Below are positions 1 to 10,170 of a stretch of DNA of 64,000 bases, in pieces. Position 1 is the first letter of the stretch, and the number at the start of each line of letters is the position of its first letter. The DNA is from Gnetum montanum. Its lineage: Eukaryota > Streptophyta > Gnetopsida > Gnetales > Gnetaceae. A program made the position numbers and the translations under genes. The stretch spans positions 16,632 through 80,631 of the forward strand of contig MNCI01003390.1 of assembly GCA_015680685.1 (NCBI GenBank). The letters run 5' to 3'. Under the pieces are notes generated by a model. The model was not told the origin of the DNA and did not search any database. It saw only the letters and a program-made list of their open reading frames with translations.

Positions 1-518
1 GTAGTCATCATCTACATTTTCACAGATCCATATCAGCCATACCACAACCTAGCCAATGAACCTAAACCGAAGCAAGGTATTATTTACTTAATGATTCAAT
101 TACCCTTGCTAATATATGATTGTGTTGTGTGTGCGGATGGCAATCATACAACAACGGAATGGATCTGGAGCAAACACTTGGAATGGAGCAGCGCTAAAGC
201 AACTATGCAAGGAGCAGAATTGATGATGTGCTTACGGATGGACAATGGAAGCCGCAATCTAAGCATTGGCAGCAGCAAGACTCTTCTCTCTTCTTCTCTT
301 CTATTCTCTCTCCTTTTTTCTCTCAGCTGCCAAATGTGGCCTGATGTCATTGTAATAAGGTGTTCACGCTTGTTGTCTTGAACACCAGTTTGTCAAGTCT
401 TGTAATAATGAACCGTTCACATGTCATTCCATTAGTACCATTCCCCTCGATAAACCCATACCTACCTGATATCATTGTAAGGAACTCGAGGACGAGTTTT
501 TATTCAGTCATGGAGGTA
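1..518 (+). mobile_element. 3' noncoding internal region of Ty3/gypsy family A copy 1
   Basis: This stretch aligns by eye with 44108-44627, which also lies directly left of a family A LTR. Shared landmarks are the ATATCAGCCAT-type start, GCAAGGTATTA, the CTTGGAATGGA block, a C/T-rich CTCTCTC tract and TTTTTATTCAGTCATGG before the LTR. The last bases (TGGAGGTA, 511-518) sit where a polypurine tract belongs. The rest of the element is off the left edge. A frame over 91-381 is considered under findings. Confidence 0.75.
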
Positions 519-1540
519 TGATGAGACGCAGATTGCACAAGCCGCAATATCGCGGCCGACGCGCTATCGCATCCCCTGCGATATTGCGTACGCGATATTG
601 CGTCTTTCTCTGCGATATCGCGTACGCGATATAGCGGTCCGCCGCCATATCTATAAATAAGAGGCGGCACTCCCCTCATTTCTCATCCTGGCTAGAAGTA
701 GCGAAGCTCTGGCAGTTTGAACACTCCAGAGTTAGATTAATTTCCCATGTGCCCGCAGTAGGAGTCCTAGAGTGAACAGTTCTTTATTCGAGCAACTTTG
801 TAACCTGAACACAAGTTGTGTACAGCAATAAAGATGAACTTGATTGGATAAACCTTGCAGTACATGGTTTTATTTATTGTTATTTATTATTTGTTGTTAG
901 TGCGCACGAGTACGACTTGATTACGAGCATTGTGACTACTTGGTAACCCAGTAGCGTATTCCAGGATCTGCGCTTGGTAATCCCAGTGGTAGTCCAATGT
1001 GTATGGCTAGTCAAGGAATCGGCTACTCATCGCATTAGGCTAGAACGTGGGATAAGTACGACTTGGCTATGAGCACCCACGGGTGTGTACGGCTAGCCAA
1101 GGAATCGGCTGCTTATCACACTTAGGTTAACTAGGTGCCTCAGTACGACCACTTTGAGCACGTGCGTTACGTGTGGTGATCCCAGTAACGATTAGCGTTT
1201 GGTAGCCACAGTTGCACAGTTCAGGGTGTGTACGGTAAGTGGGAACGGATGCTGACGCTAGTTAATTTAAACTTAGGTCCTTAGTTAGAGTTAGTTAGTT
1301 TCTCAACCCTTCACCCTCATAGCATAGGAAATAAACCTGAAAATACCAAAAAAAAATCATATACCTTGGACTTACTTAACCATACACCGTGACAATAACA
1401 AGTAAGTTTGGAGGACAACGAACGATTAACCCCAAGTGTTCCATGGGGCGTTTAGGCATTTAGTCTGCGGAGTTCGACCGGATCGCGCGTGCTACGCTCG
1501 TTTTGTATGGTTGAGTGTAGGGGTACCTCGCCACTCATCA
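519..1540 (+). repeat. LTR of gypsy family A, copy 1 (3' LTR)
   Basis: The repeat starts TGATGAG and ends CTCATCA, a perfect 7-bp terminal inverted repeat with TG...CA ends. It matches the LTRs at 38580-39393 and 44628-45077: the same CTATAAATAAGAGGCG TATA region (here 651-665), the GTGCCC...GTAGGAGTCC block, AATAAAGATGAAC, and the ATAAACCTTGCAG...CATGG block. It is about 1,022 bp against 814 bp for copy 2, largely because of an internal duplication near 990-1130. Its CpG-rich sequence is better kept than in the other copies, suggesting a younger insertion. Confidence 0.85.
541..640 (+). promoter_or_regulatory. CpG-rich palindromic motif cluster upstream of LTR TATA box
   Basis: Several copies of GCGATAT and its reverse complement lie just upstream of the TATA box, including the nearly self-complementary TGCGATATCGCGTACGCGAT. 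The equivalent stretches in copies 2 and 3 (38580-38660, 44628-44695) have the same layout, but many CG pairs read CA or TG. Position suggests a U3 enhancer or binding-site array. That role is inferred. Confidence 0.45.
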
Positions 1541-1800
1541 ACTACCAAAGATGTTTTGGGCAAATGCAGTTAGGACACCAGCCTACCTCTGTTGTACTTT
1601 AAGATACAGAAGGAGGAAAATGGTTAGGAAAGGCAATAAACTTCTCACATTAAGTTGTGTATCATATGTACGCTTAGGTTGTGATGTTCAAGATAAACTT
1701 GACCCTAAAGCCAAGAAATGTTATTTTATTAGCTATGTATCATTTTTTTATAAATCATAAGGCACTTTTAATGAACATGTGATGTACAAAGCTTGGTCCA
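1541..1800 (+). pseudogene. Ty1/copia integrase fragment
   Basis: The plus-strand frame 1551-1760 carries the typical end of a copia integrase: a FWANAVRTPAYL-like segment followed by KLDPKAKKCYFISY. These are the counterparts of the WAEAV...AYL and KLDPKxxKCxFxGY motifs of plant copia polyproteins. The stretch between them is garbled and a stop follows, so it is a relic. The family A LTR abuts it directly, so the gypsy element probably inserted into an older copia copy. A site duplication cannot be checked because the other side is outside the window. Confidence 0.65.
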
Positions 1801-1995
1801 GATTACAATCTAATAGTGCGAGTGCCAGAAGCAAGGAAAGGAAAGTAAGAAGTTTGAATTGGAAGAGATATGTGCGACGGACTTAGCAGAATAGCTGGAG
1901 ATGAAGATGAAGCTGAAGTTCTTGGAACAGCAACTGAACTGGAAGTGCCTGCGATTGGATGTGATCTTTCAGTGAGTGGTTTCTCGGCTGCGGTA

Positions 1996-2265
1996 ATGGC
2001 GACGGGTGTGAAGAATTCCAAACTGAGCACGGCGCCGCCCATGGCGGGAAGGCGCTTTTCGGCGGGAAATCAGCGGCGGCCGAGAAGAGGAGACGTGACG
2101 CGTCTGATCTTCGCGTCACTTGCGGAGTCTGTTGGTGAGCTGCTCAAATCTCTGGGCCGCCTCGCGGTTTCGTTTTTGGGTTGCTGCTCCTCTGCGAAAT
2201 CCAAGCCAGAAACAGAGGCCCCTGCTCCGGCTGCTGTTCCTCTTCTGCGTTCAGTGATCATTTGA
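1996..2265 (+). CDS. small plant protein of unknown function, paralogue 1
   Basis: The frame codes for 89 aa from the ATG at 1996, which sits in a good plant context (GTAATGGC). The frame stays open to an upstream ATG at 1870, giving 131 aa. I prefer 1996 because the paralogue at 6908 begins at the matching ATG. Both share GRR-S, a basic PRRG/PKRG motif, RLIFAS-A-SV-ELLK-LGRL (a likely amphipathic helix), a Cys/Ser pair, SSAKSKPETEAP, and a hydrophobic C-terminus ending SVII/SVIV. About two thirds of residues are identical by eye. No membrane segment or enzyme motif is visible. The PKRG-x-x-K pattern recalls a family of small uncharacterised plant proteins, but I cannot name it. The frame has higher GC than the surroundings, as expected for a real exon. 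A copia relic lies immediately upstream, so promoter integrity is uncertain. Confidence 0.6.
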   Translation: MATGVKNSKLSTAPPMAGRRFSAGNQRRPRRGDVTRLIFASLAESVGELLKSLGRLAVSFLGCCSSAKSKPETEAPAPAAVPLLRSVII

Positions 2266-2315
2266 TTGTTATTTGTCTGTTCAGTGGTTTGATTGGAACA
2301 AAAACCCTGATTCAT

Positions 2316-2401
2316 GGGTTTCTCTAGTTAGGAATTTCTTTTCGCCCTTTCCCTTCGTGGGTTTCTGTAGTTAGGAATTTCTTTTCGCCCTTTCCCTTCG
2401 T
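2316..2401. repeat. 43-bp tandem duplication
   Basis: Two adjacent copies (2316-2358 and 2359-2401) differ at a single base (TCTCTAG versus TCTGTAG). They lie in the 3' flank of the small-protein gene and are absent from the paralogue's flank, so the duplication is younger than the gene duplication. Confidence 0.9.
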
Positions 2402-4548
2402 GGATATTGGGACTTGGATGTTTAGGTCTGAATAAGCCCGGTTTTACTTCTGGGTGAATTTGGTCGGATTTGTTTGCTGTGTAGGTCTATTCGTTGTTGC
2501 AGGCATTTTCTCAGGGTGTAATGTAATAAGAAAGGGCTTTTTTTGTTTCTCCTCGTTTTCTGTTGAGCTTGATGTTTCTGCAGGGTTTCTGTGATAGCGA
2601 GAGGCTGACGCCTCGTTATTGAGGGGTTTCGCAGTTGTGCTGGCTGCCTGTTGTGTTTATTTCTGTCCGTTGTTAACTGGTCTTTTATCAGTGGACTATG
2701 GCCTATTGTATGATCCATCTTTGCTGCTGAATTTAGGTTCGCCTGAATCTAGCTACAAAGTTCAAGCAAAGTATGTCTGCAATTCTCGATCAAAAAGTGC
2801 TTTTTCTATGAGGCCCCCATGTCGATCACTGTAAAATCTGTTTATTTCTTTCGTTTAGTAGAAGAAGGGCATTGACTTCATGGAATTCTAATTCTTTCTG
2901 AAAGTGAGATCGATGCAGTTCAGCTAATAGATTCTACATGGCCCAGTTCTGGTAGGTCATGAGAGATTCCTAACTGACTGGGTTGTATCATTGTCTAGTT
3001 TGGCAGTAGGGGCCATTGATTTTGTAATTGTAAAATTTTTTCTTGGTTGACTGCCATGATCTAGAAATCAAAAGCAGTTTTCCTGATTATGTTCAGAACG
3101 GACCCAGGAACTCGAGGTCCGATTGTTTGAGGCTTTGAGCCGTTTAACTGACGATTCCACTTTTCCGCCTACATGTAGTTCAGGATGGACCCGACAACTT
3201 TAGGAGAAATGATCCCACTAAATGCCTACTGAAGTTCGGTTTGGTTGCGTAACAGACATTCTGTTTCGGTTTCGAAAACTTACGCGTAGATCTATTATTT
3301 GTTCAAGGACAATCCTGCGTCTATTGTTCAGTTTGGTTCCAGATCTGAGATGGAACTGGTCAAAAAATGTCTGAGTCTGCGAACGCTGAGACAGTCCGTA
3401 TAAATAAACATACAGAACTGCTAGAATCTTAGTTATACAGTCTAAGGAATTGGATTTTAAAGTTTTTATTTACGTTACACACTGAGGAATTGGATTTTAA
3501 AGTTATTATTTACAGTTTCAAAATTCCTTTTACAAATTTTTTAATTCATTTTAACTTTTTTTTAATCCCCGATTCATGATCCAAGGTTCTGCTGTACGTC
3601 TGTAGACAGTTTGGAAGCTGCATCTGAATGGATCCTGGATCGTTTGGAAGGTCGTCACTTAGGAACGAATCGGAAAATTGAGTCACGAAAATACAGACGC
3701 GGCTGATCCATACGCGTAATTGGCCGTTCCAATTGTAAGGTTAGATGATTTGGGTCAGGCTCGCAGCTGATAATTCAGATTTTGGTTGCAGCAGAGCTTC
3801 ATCTTTGTAAAACTCAACCCTAATCAGCCCGTGTCAGAGACTGACCTTCGTTATCTTTTGTAAATGCACAAACTGTTCATCAATTCGCCATTTTTCAAAG
3901 CTCTACATGATCGGTGACTCTAGGCGTGCTACGTTCGGTCACCCCTTGGAAGTGACATTATAAAACAATAAGAGGAATTTGAAAATCGGGTTGTAAAACG
4001 GTAAGAACAATTTGGGTATTCCTGGTTTTACTTGCAGTGTGCGCTTTGCGAAATAAAATAATGGACGCTTAAACAGTGAAATTCTGCTGTACGGATTTGA
4101 TAACTTCACGTCGCCGAGTTAAAAAAATGTTTTGGTTTCAACGCCGCTCCCGCCGGCTGCCATGATCGTGGACACAAATAAACAAAACAAAACTAAATAC
4201 TGATATCTATTAAAAGAGGTGTACATCGTTGTGCACCAGTTTATGCCACGTGGTGTCTGACGTGTCGGCAGCGGGGGCAAGAACAGTGCATATTTCAAGC
4301 TTTGGACACGAACTGCCACGTGCAAAGTGCGTGGCGTGCCACGTCCGCTAAACCGATCACTTTTTAGTTGTTAATAAACGAGTCAGTGTTGACGTCAGTG
4401 CGTTATCTGAAAACCAGACACGGTTCCTAATCTTTATGAAAAGTCTGCTACGCGTTCGGCATTGGTTGTTCATACTCCATTGGCAAACTCTGTGAGGATT
4501 TAAAAATTTGAACTCTCGACAGTCCATGGGCAGCGTTAGAAATTATCT
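2402..4548. other. 3' flank of paralogue 1, noncoding
   Basis: No coding region can be supported. Blocks resembling 7300-7870 (3' flank of the second paralogue) occur in the same order: AATAAGCCCGGTTTTA, GGATTTGTTTGCTGT, GAGCTTGATG, and later GTAGATCTATTATT. An imperfect repeat of AGGAATTGGATTTTAAAGT lies near 3440-3505. The block 2918-2949 also resembles 53439-53473. Confidence 0.5.
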
Positions 4549-4632
4549 TTCAATATTTATTGATTAGGCAACCAATTTTGTAAACCAAGATTCAATATTT
4601 ATTGATTAGGCAACCAATTTTGTAAACCAAGA
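4549..4632. repeat. 42-bp tandem duplication
   Basis: Two identical units (4549-4590 and 4591-4632) begin TTCAATATTTATTGATTAGG and end GTAAACCAAGA. Confidence 0.92.
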
Positions 4633-4954
4633 TAAGAACGGGAGTAGAAATGGAACTTTTCTTTTAGTTGTAAGAAATTAAGAAATTTACGAACACCAGC
4701 AAATAAATGAAAAAAATCTCCATTAAAAGTCTCTTAAATTAAAAGTTGTAATTTAAATTCAATTAAGAAAAGCCTTTAAAAACTGTAACAATAAACTAAC
4801 CTTGTTTAGTATAGCTTATAAATAACTAGCGTTGATTCATATAGCTTATAAATAGGGAAACTTACTTTGAAACATATAATGCTATCTTAACATTTTTGGC
4901 TTATTTTATAGCAAAAATGGGCATATGGGCATAACTTTCCAACCCTATTCAATG

Positions 4955-5075
4955 CTAGAGTAGTCATTAAGACACTTATCTTTTAGTTAGAGAGATGAGA
5001 GTTCAATTCTTGATAGTGTAATTTATATTACTAAGCCCAAAAATTGTATGCTCTAAGTAAATGAGTTAAGTGTCA
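4955..5075 (+). mobile_element. tRNA-derived SINE-like unit
   Basis: A tRNA-like arrangement is visible: GTAGTCATTAAGACAC (box A-like), a spacer, then GAGAGTTCAATTCTTG (box B-like, close to GGTTCGAATCC), followed by an AT-rich body. The spacing is about 45 nt, and the second box matches better than the first. Similar units occur on the minus strand near 9135-9225 and 54345-54425 and on the plus strand at 54805-54945. Confidence 0.4.
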
Positions 5076-6780
5076 TTTGCTAAAGGACAAACACATTTAT
5101 AGAATAATGAAACGCATGCACTACTTGCATTTATGGAATCAGGATTTTAATTTCCAATCCAAGCATAACCTATGGGGTCAAGAAGAAAGTTGTAGCTTTT
5201 TTGTCCAATTGAAAAAGATGGAGAAACTCTTATGCACTGATAAAAAGAAAAAGGTGGAGAAACTCTCATTATGAAAGGGTGAAGAACACTTTTTATCTGT
5301 AGTTGGTTTGAAAGAAATAAAAAAACTGCCGTTCAATATCTACTTGATCTACCATGCTTATCCTTTAAAGAGATTTGATGTATTTTAGATCAGAGTTTGT
5401 ATGGAACCGTCTAATTCCTTAAAATTACATGTAGAATGAGTTATGCATTTTAGAGGAGACTGCCTTTGTTTTAACTATTTTAAAAAATTGAAAATGTAGG
5501 AAGGTAACGGAACCGTGAAGAACATCTTTTTTGTGTTTCAAAAAGCAAAAAAACAAAAAAATAAAAAAAATGACTTTTGTGTTCGGTCAATTCAGAATGC
5601 GGAACCACTTGCCACTTGCTACCGCGAAAACTGAGGACGTTCAAAAATCCGAAAGATTTTCTTCTTCGTACGCGACCAGGGTACGCTTTGGGATTGACAA
5701 TATAGGTATTGGGCAAAATCATTGCCTCTGCAACACCAGCAGACATCCAAACATCTTGATCCTAAGTTTTCTACCTCAAGTAAATACATCAAACATTCGA
5801 AGGACTTGACCTTCTTTACTCGTGCAGACCACCGGCAAAAATTATTTGAATCCATTAGTGTCTGTTCCTTACAGCGCATGCTGCCCAAGTTGCGGCCAAC
5901 AGTCCACATTTGGTGTTGGCTTTCTGCCTGTTCTGCCAGCAAAGAGCAAGTCGATTCTGTTCAAATTTGATGGGTGTTTTGTCATTTTGGAAGGGTCCAA
6001 GTTCCGCGTCGAAAATTTCCAATGATGTGCGCTTCCGAATCAAATATTGCTGAAACTAGTAACCTAAAAATTCCATATTGTGCCTGGTTCTTCTGGTTCG
6101 CTCATTTGTATAAACAACAGATTAGCATGGACGCATCCAGTGATGGATTTACTGATAACGAACATCAAAAGTTGTAGCCCTGTCAAGCAAGACATGACGG
6201 GAAATTGCTGCACCACGACAACGGTTTTAACTTTCGCTCACCCACTGAGGACTCTGAAATTGACACCACTAGATTGTCTCGAGACAATGGACTTCGGAAT
6301 TTCAGGGTAAATCCTAACACTAAATGAAAGTATGGATCGAAAGAGAGTCTTGCGGTAATGACAATGATAACCGGCGAAAAAGGATTATAGTGCATTTTCG
6401 AATCCGTGATCTCATCTCTCACAGGGGATGACGACTCCAGGGAAGAAGCATGGAAACAGACTACGGGGATTTACCAGGCAACAAATTTTTTGAAGATGCC
6501 TGTAATGGGCTTATGGCTGAACCCACTGTAGCCCCTTGTTTTCTCAACCCCACCGGCTGTTTTCGTTGTTCGAAATGACGGCCTCTGCGAAATTTAGTTT
6601 TATCTGGGATTACAAAAAAACTGTGGTTCCTGTACCAAGTTATATACGAAATATTTCAAAATTTTTGCGGAATTTGACGCGAAATTAGGTTTCTGCAACT
6701 CAACCCAGAAAACTGCTTAACCACTGCGGTCGGGGTTTAACCCTGCTCAATGAACGGAAGCTTCCTTCAGGGTTACGCCA
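5076..6780. other. intergenic region upstream of paralogue 2
   Basis: Many short open frames on both strands overlap between 5480 and 6420, none with a recognisable domain or consistent codon pattern. The base composition is more balanced than the AT-rich neighbours, so a decayed element or an upstream exon could be hidden here. I cannot identify one. A TTTATAT stretch at 6787-6793 is a possible TATA element for the gene at 6908. Confidence 0.3.
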
Positions 6781-6907
6781 CCGTCTTTTATATCCCCACC
6801 GGAATGGAGGCGATTCGCCATCAATCTTGGAAGCGGAGGTGCTGCCTGCAACTGGAGCTCGGCTTTCAGCGGCTGGTTTTCTGCATAGAGCTATTGGAGC
6901 TGCGATA

Positions 6908-7174
6908 ATGGCGTCCGGAATGAAGAATCCCAAAGTTTTCATGGCGGCTCCGACAGGCCGGCGTCCTTCTTCGGCGGGAAATCTGCCGCCGAAAAGAGGC
7001 GGAGTGAAGCGCCTGATCTTCGCGTCGATTGCGGATTCTGTTGCTGAGCTGCTGAAATGGCTGGGGCGCCTGCATGCGGTTTCTCTGAGGAGTTGTTACT
7101 CCTCTGCGAAATCCAAGCCCGAAACAGAGGCCCCTGCTGCTGCTGTGCCTCTTCTGGGCTCAGTGATCGTTTAA
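6908..7174 (+). CDS. small plant protein of unknown function, paralogue 2
   Basis: The frame codes for 88 aa from the ATG at 6908 (context ATAATGGC). The in-frame sequence upstream is open to 6827, but it starts with TTG and has no further ATG, which supports 6908. It aligns over its whole length with the protein at 1996: GRRPSS, PPKRGGVKRLIFAS, SVAELLKWLGRL, SSAKSKPETEAP and the C-terminal PLLGSVIV. The basic motif followed by an amphipathic helix suggests a protein- or membrane-binding peptide, but no function is established here. Both paralogues keep an open frame despite clear DNA divergence, including substitutions that preserve residue class (RLIFASL/RLIFASI, ESV/DSV). This points to selection on the protein. 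It lies about 4.9 kb from its sister in the same orientation. Confidence 0.65.
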   Translation: MASGMKNPKVFMAAPTGRRPSSAGNLPPKRGGVKRLIFASIADSVAELLKWLGRLHAVSLRSCYSSAKSKPETEAPAAAVPLLGSVIV

Positions 7175-8269
7175 AGTTATGAAACTGCTGCCATCTGGAG
7201 TCGTTTGATCAGTACAATCCTGGTTTTCTTTCTTTCTTTCTTTCTGGGGTTTGTTTAGGATCTTCGTTCTTCATTTTGTGTTTTCTGTATACCGCTGCAG
7301 TACCGCAGTGGGGATATTTTAGGCCTCAGTAAGCCCTATTTTATCGGGTTTGGGTTTGGCCGGATTAGTTTGCTGTCTATATTTGTTTGTTCTTGTCGGT
7401 TGTATTGGCTAAGGGTTTGGAGAGAAAGGGCTTTATTTTTTATACGCCTTCTTCTTGTAGTAAGCTTGATGATGATGTTCTTCTTCTCTGTGCGTCTGAC
7501 CCCAGTTTTTGGAGGGGTTATGCAGCTCTCCGCTGCTGTGTTTGTTTCTGTGTACTGTAATTTGGCGTTTATCAGTTGATGAAGGGCCCAGATGTATCTA
7601 AATAGATAAAGGTTTTGTGATTTATGTTTGGTTGTTTTCTTACTGGCGTATTGTGTAACTGTAATCGATTTCACCAAAGATTCCGTGATTTCAGTACCTG
7701 CTCTGAAACTTTTGGCGCAAGTTTGTAGAACAAAGATCCACTGAATGCCGCTGAAATTTAGTTTTGGTTCTTTAAAAATTAAATCGCATGACTGAAAATT
7801 CTGTATAAGTTGGGATGATTTCTGAGTTAGATCTATTATTCCTTAAACAAGGATCTTAGCCTTCAGGGAATGGGCATAGTTTGGGATTGCATATTCCACT
7901 GCCAGATCTGTACGAAACCGATTCAGAAATGCGACAAATGGGACTGCATGTATGAAATCCCTCGGAATCTGGTCAAATCATATTCATTAAGGCTGGCCAT
8001 GAGACTGTTTGTCCCATTTTAATAAGACCAAATCAGATATGCCTCACTTTAAACACAGCCGAAAAAGGAATGGAGACCAGGCAGCATTGGAGAAAACGCG
8101 TGAAAATCCTTCGTCACGTAGTCCGAACTTTTAAGCTTGAAGCTTTAGATATGTGCGTATGATGTCACGATTGGCACTGACATGGCAACGCAACAGGTAA
8201 AGCCAAACAAGATATTTGAGTGTCCATGTATTATGAAACAATGATTAAAGCTAACTAACAGTGACTTTA
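7175..8269. other. 3' flank of paralogue 2, noncoding
   Basis: This flank is collinear with the flank of paralogue 1 (see 2402-4548). A TTTC microsatellite of about five units lies at 7228-7247. The open frames at 7336-7677 (minus) and 7370-7579 (plus) overlap each other and have no domain. No further gene is seen. Confidence 0.5.
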
Positions 8270-8274
8270 TTATC

Positions 8275-8560
8275 TTAGAACCAAAAGTAGAAGATGGATT
8301 CAATTTTCATGAGAAGAGTGCATTTGTAGGTTGTATATAACCGGAGCTCTTAAAGACGATTACATGTATTTTTTTCTTATGCTATGACTATCTATTTGAG
8401 ATAGCATTATAATGTTACAACAAAAAGCCTTTATGATTTATTTTTGATGCACCCTTTCGTGATTGGTCAATTTGTGGAGTCTATCTTTATTATTCATAAA
8501 AATGTAATATGTGTCCAATAGATTATATGGGTCTTTAGATATAATAAAGCTTCATGCAAT
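8275..8560 (+). mobile_element. LINE 3' end fragment
   Basis: The DNA from 8285 (GTAGAAGATGGATTCAATTT) through the GAGCTCTTAAAGA block to TTTGAGATAGCATTATAATG closely matches the reverse complement of 57360-57500, which lies in a recognisable LINE C-terminus. The conserved protein feature is GRW...EE..C.....GAL.D, the cysteine-rich tail of plant L1-type ORF2. The body is absent, as expected of a 5'-truncated LINE copy. Confidence 0.6.
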
Positions 8561-9998
8561 TCCATAGCATGTAACTAAAATTATCAAAGTAATTGACCTC
8601 ATTTTGTTAGGATAAGGCTACAATGATGATGACTAAGATCACCAAAATATATATACAATGAAAGGCTTATGTCAAACCCCTTTTGTTTGGCCATTTTTGT
8701 CAAATACATTTGCATTGTGAGACAACAAAGTTAATAACACATTAAATACAAAGTTACAATGATATAAACTTAGTTGTGTGTTAGATATTTTAAGGTTAGC
8801 TTTCATTAGTTATATTATGTCTAGGAGTTATGTTTAGTTTTCATTAGTCTAGGAACATAATGAAATCTTTAGTTTTAGTTTCAAAATTAGTTGAGTTAAT
8901 GTATTTAAAACTATATGTTCTTGACTTTTGTAGATATCTTTGAAAATAATGATGAAAATGATAGCCAATGTTGAACTTATAAGGATGACTTAGACTTAAC
9001 TATTAATAGTTTTGTTGAAACACCCACCCAACTATGTGAATAGGTTACAAAAATAGTTTCATTATTTTCAAAACATTTGCATTTTAAACAATATTTACTC
9101 CCAAGCCATATAGTTAAATTAAAACTTTGTAACTTAGTATTCCCACAAAAATTGAACCCATAACTCAAAGTTAAAAGATCAAGAGTCTTACCATTAAGCT
9201 AACACCTCATTGTTAAGAGTACCTTGTTTGGAGTTGGTGATACCCTGTCATCATGGTTTTCTTAAACCTAATAATATTTTACTCATCTAAATAAAAAACT
9301 AAGCAAAAAATAAAACTTGTATACCTATAGCTACTGTAAAATCATTGAGAAACAAAAAATTTGCAAAGTATATGTTAATATCTATATGAGCAAAGGTCAT
9401 TGAGAAATTTAAATTCTCAAATATTTAATACAATAGTGAAGATCACATTCCAAGTGAGCCCATTGTAAATTCATAGTGTTGTTTCATTTAGATGAATTAG
9501 TGAAAGTAAAATAAAATATAAAAGTTAAAACCTTAAGATTATTAATTAATAAGGGAATCACTTGTTAATTGATTTAAGCATAACTATAAGTTAATCTGAT
9601 TATGCAAGTGACCATAAAAATTTTTAGTAGCCCACTTCCCTGCCTCATTTGATGATTTTCTACGAGACAAGTTAGGTTGATCATTCCAATTGTTTAAGGT
9701 TTTGCCCACATTGTTAATTGCATTCTCTAAATCTCAACTGATCTGCAAGAATTAGAATTTAATTATTAGATTGTGACTATGAAATTCACTTTTAGGAAGT
9801 CCTTGAAGCAAGCCTACTTGAGTTCATAGAATTCCATGCCTGATTCCTTTGGAAAGCAATAGCGTGTCTGTATTTTATATCCTGTAGTTCCTTGCCATTT
9901 TGTGAAATAGACATGGCGGCTAAAGGACCATTAAAACGCAATTCTGTATGATGTATCATTTTCAAGAGCTTTAAGCTCCTGGTTCATCCAGATGTCCT
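8561..9998. other. AT-rich intergenic DNA with a minus-strand SINE-like unit
   Basis: On the minus strand of 9135-9225 the sequence reads GTGTTAGCTTAATGGTAAG (box A-like) and, about 45 nt later, TATGGGTTCAATTTTTG (box B-like), typical of a tRNA-derived SINE head. Nothing else is supportable. Confidence 0.4.
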
Positions 9999-10170
9999 AG
10001 ATTCTGCCTTCCCCACTTGTACATTATCATCTGAGCATTAAATAACGCTAAAAGTTTAAATACAATGCATAAATACGCGTTTGCAGACTCTGCCCTCCCC
10101 ACTTGTACATCATCATCTGAGCATTAAATAACACTAAAAGTTTAAATACAATGCATAAATACGTGTTTGC
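9999..10170. repeat. 86-bp tandem duplication
   Basis: Two units (9999-10084 and 10085-10170) share CTGCC-TCCCCACTTGTACAT, ATCATCTGAGCATTAAATAAC and AAAAGTTTAAATACAATGCA with a handful of mismatches. Confidence 0.9.

Noticed and set aside
1870-1995. N-terminal extension of paralogue 1 from the ATG at 1870
   Set aside because: The paralogue has no matching upstream ATG and alignment of the extension is weak, so the shared ATG at 1996 is preferred, though the extension is not excluded.
5480-6310. Cluster of overlapping open frames on both strands
   Set aside because: No domain, no consistent frame and no splice pattern; they shadow each other and look like chance frames in DNA of balanced composition.
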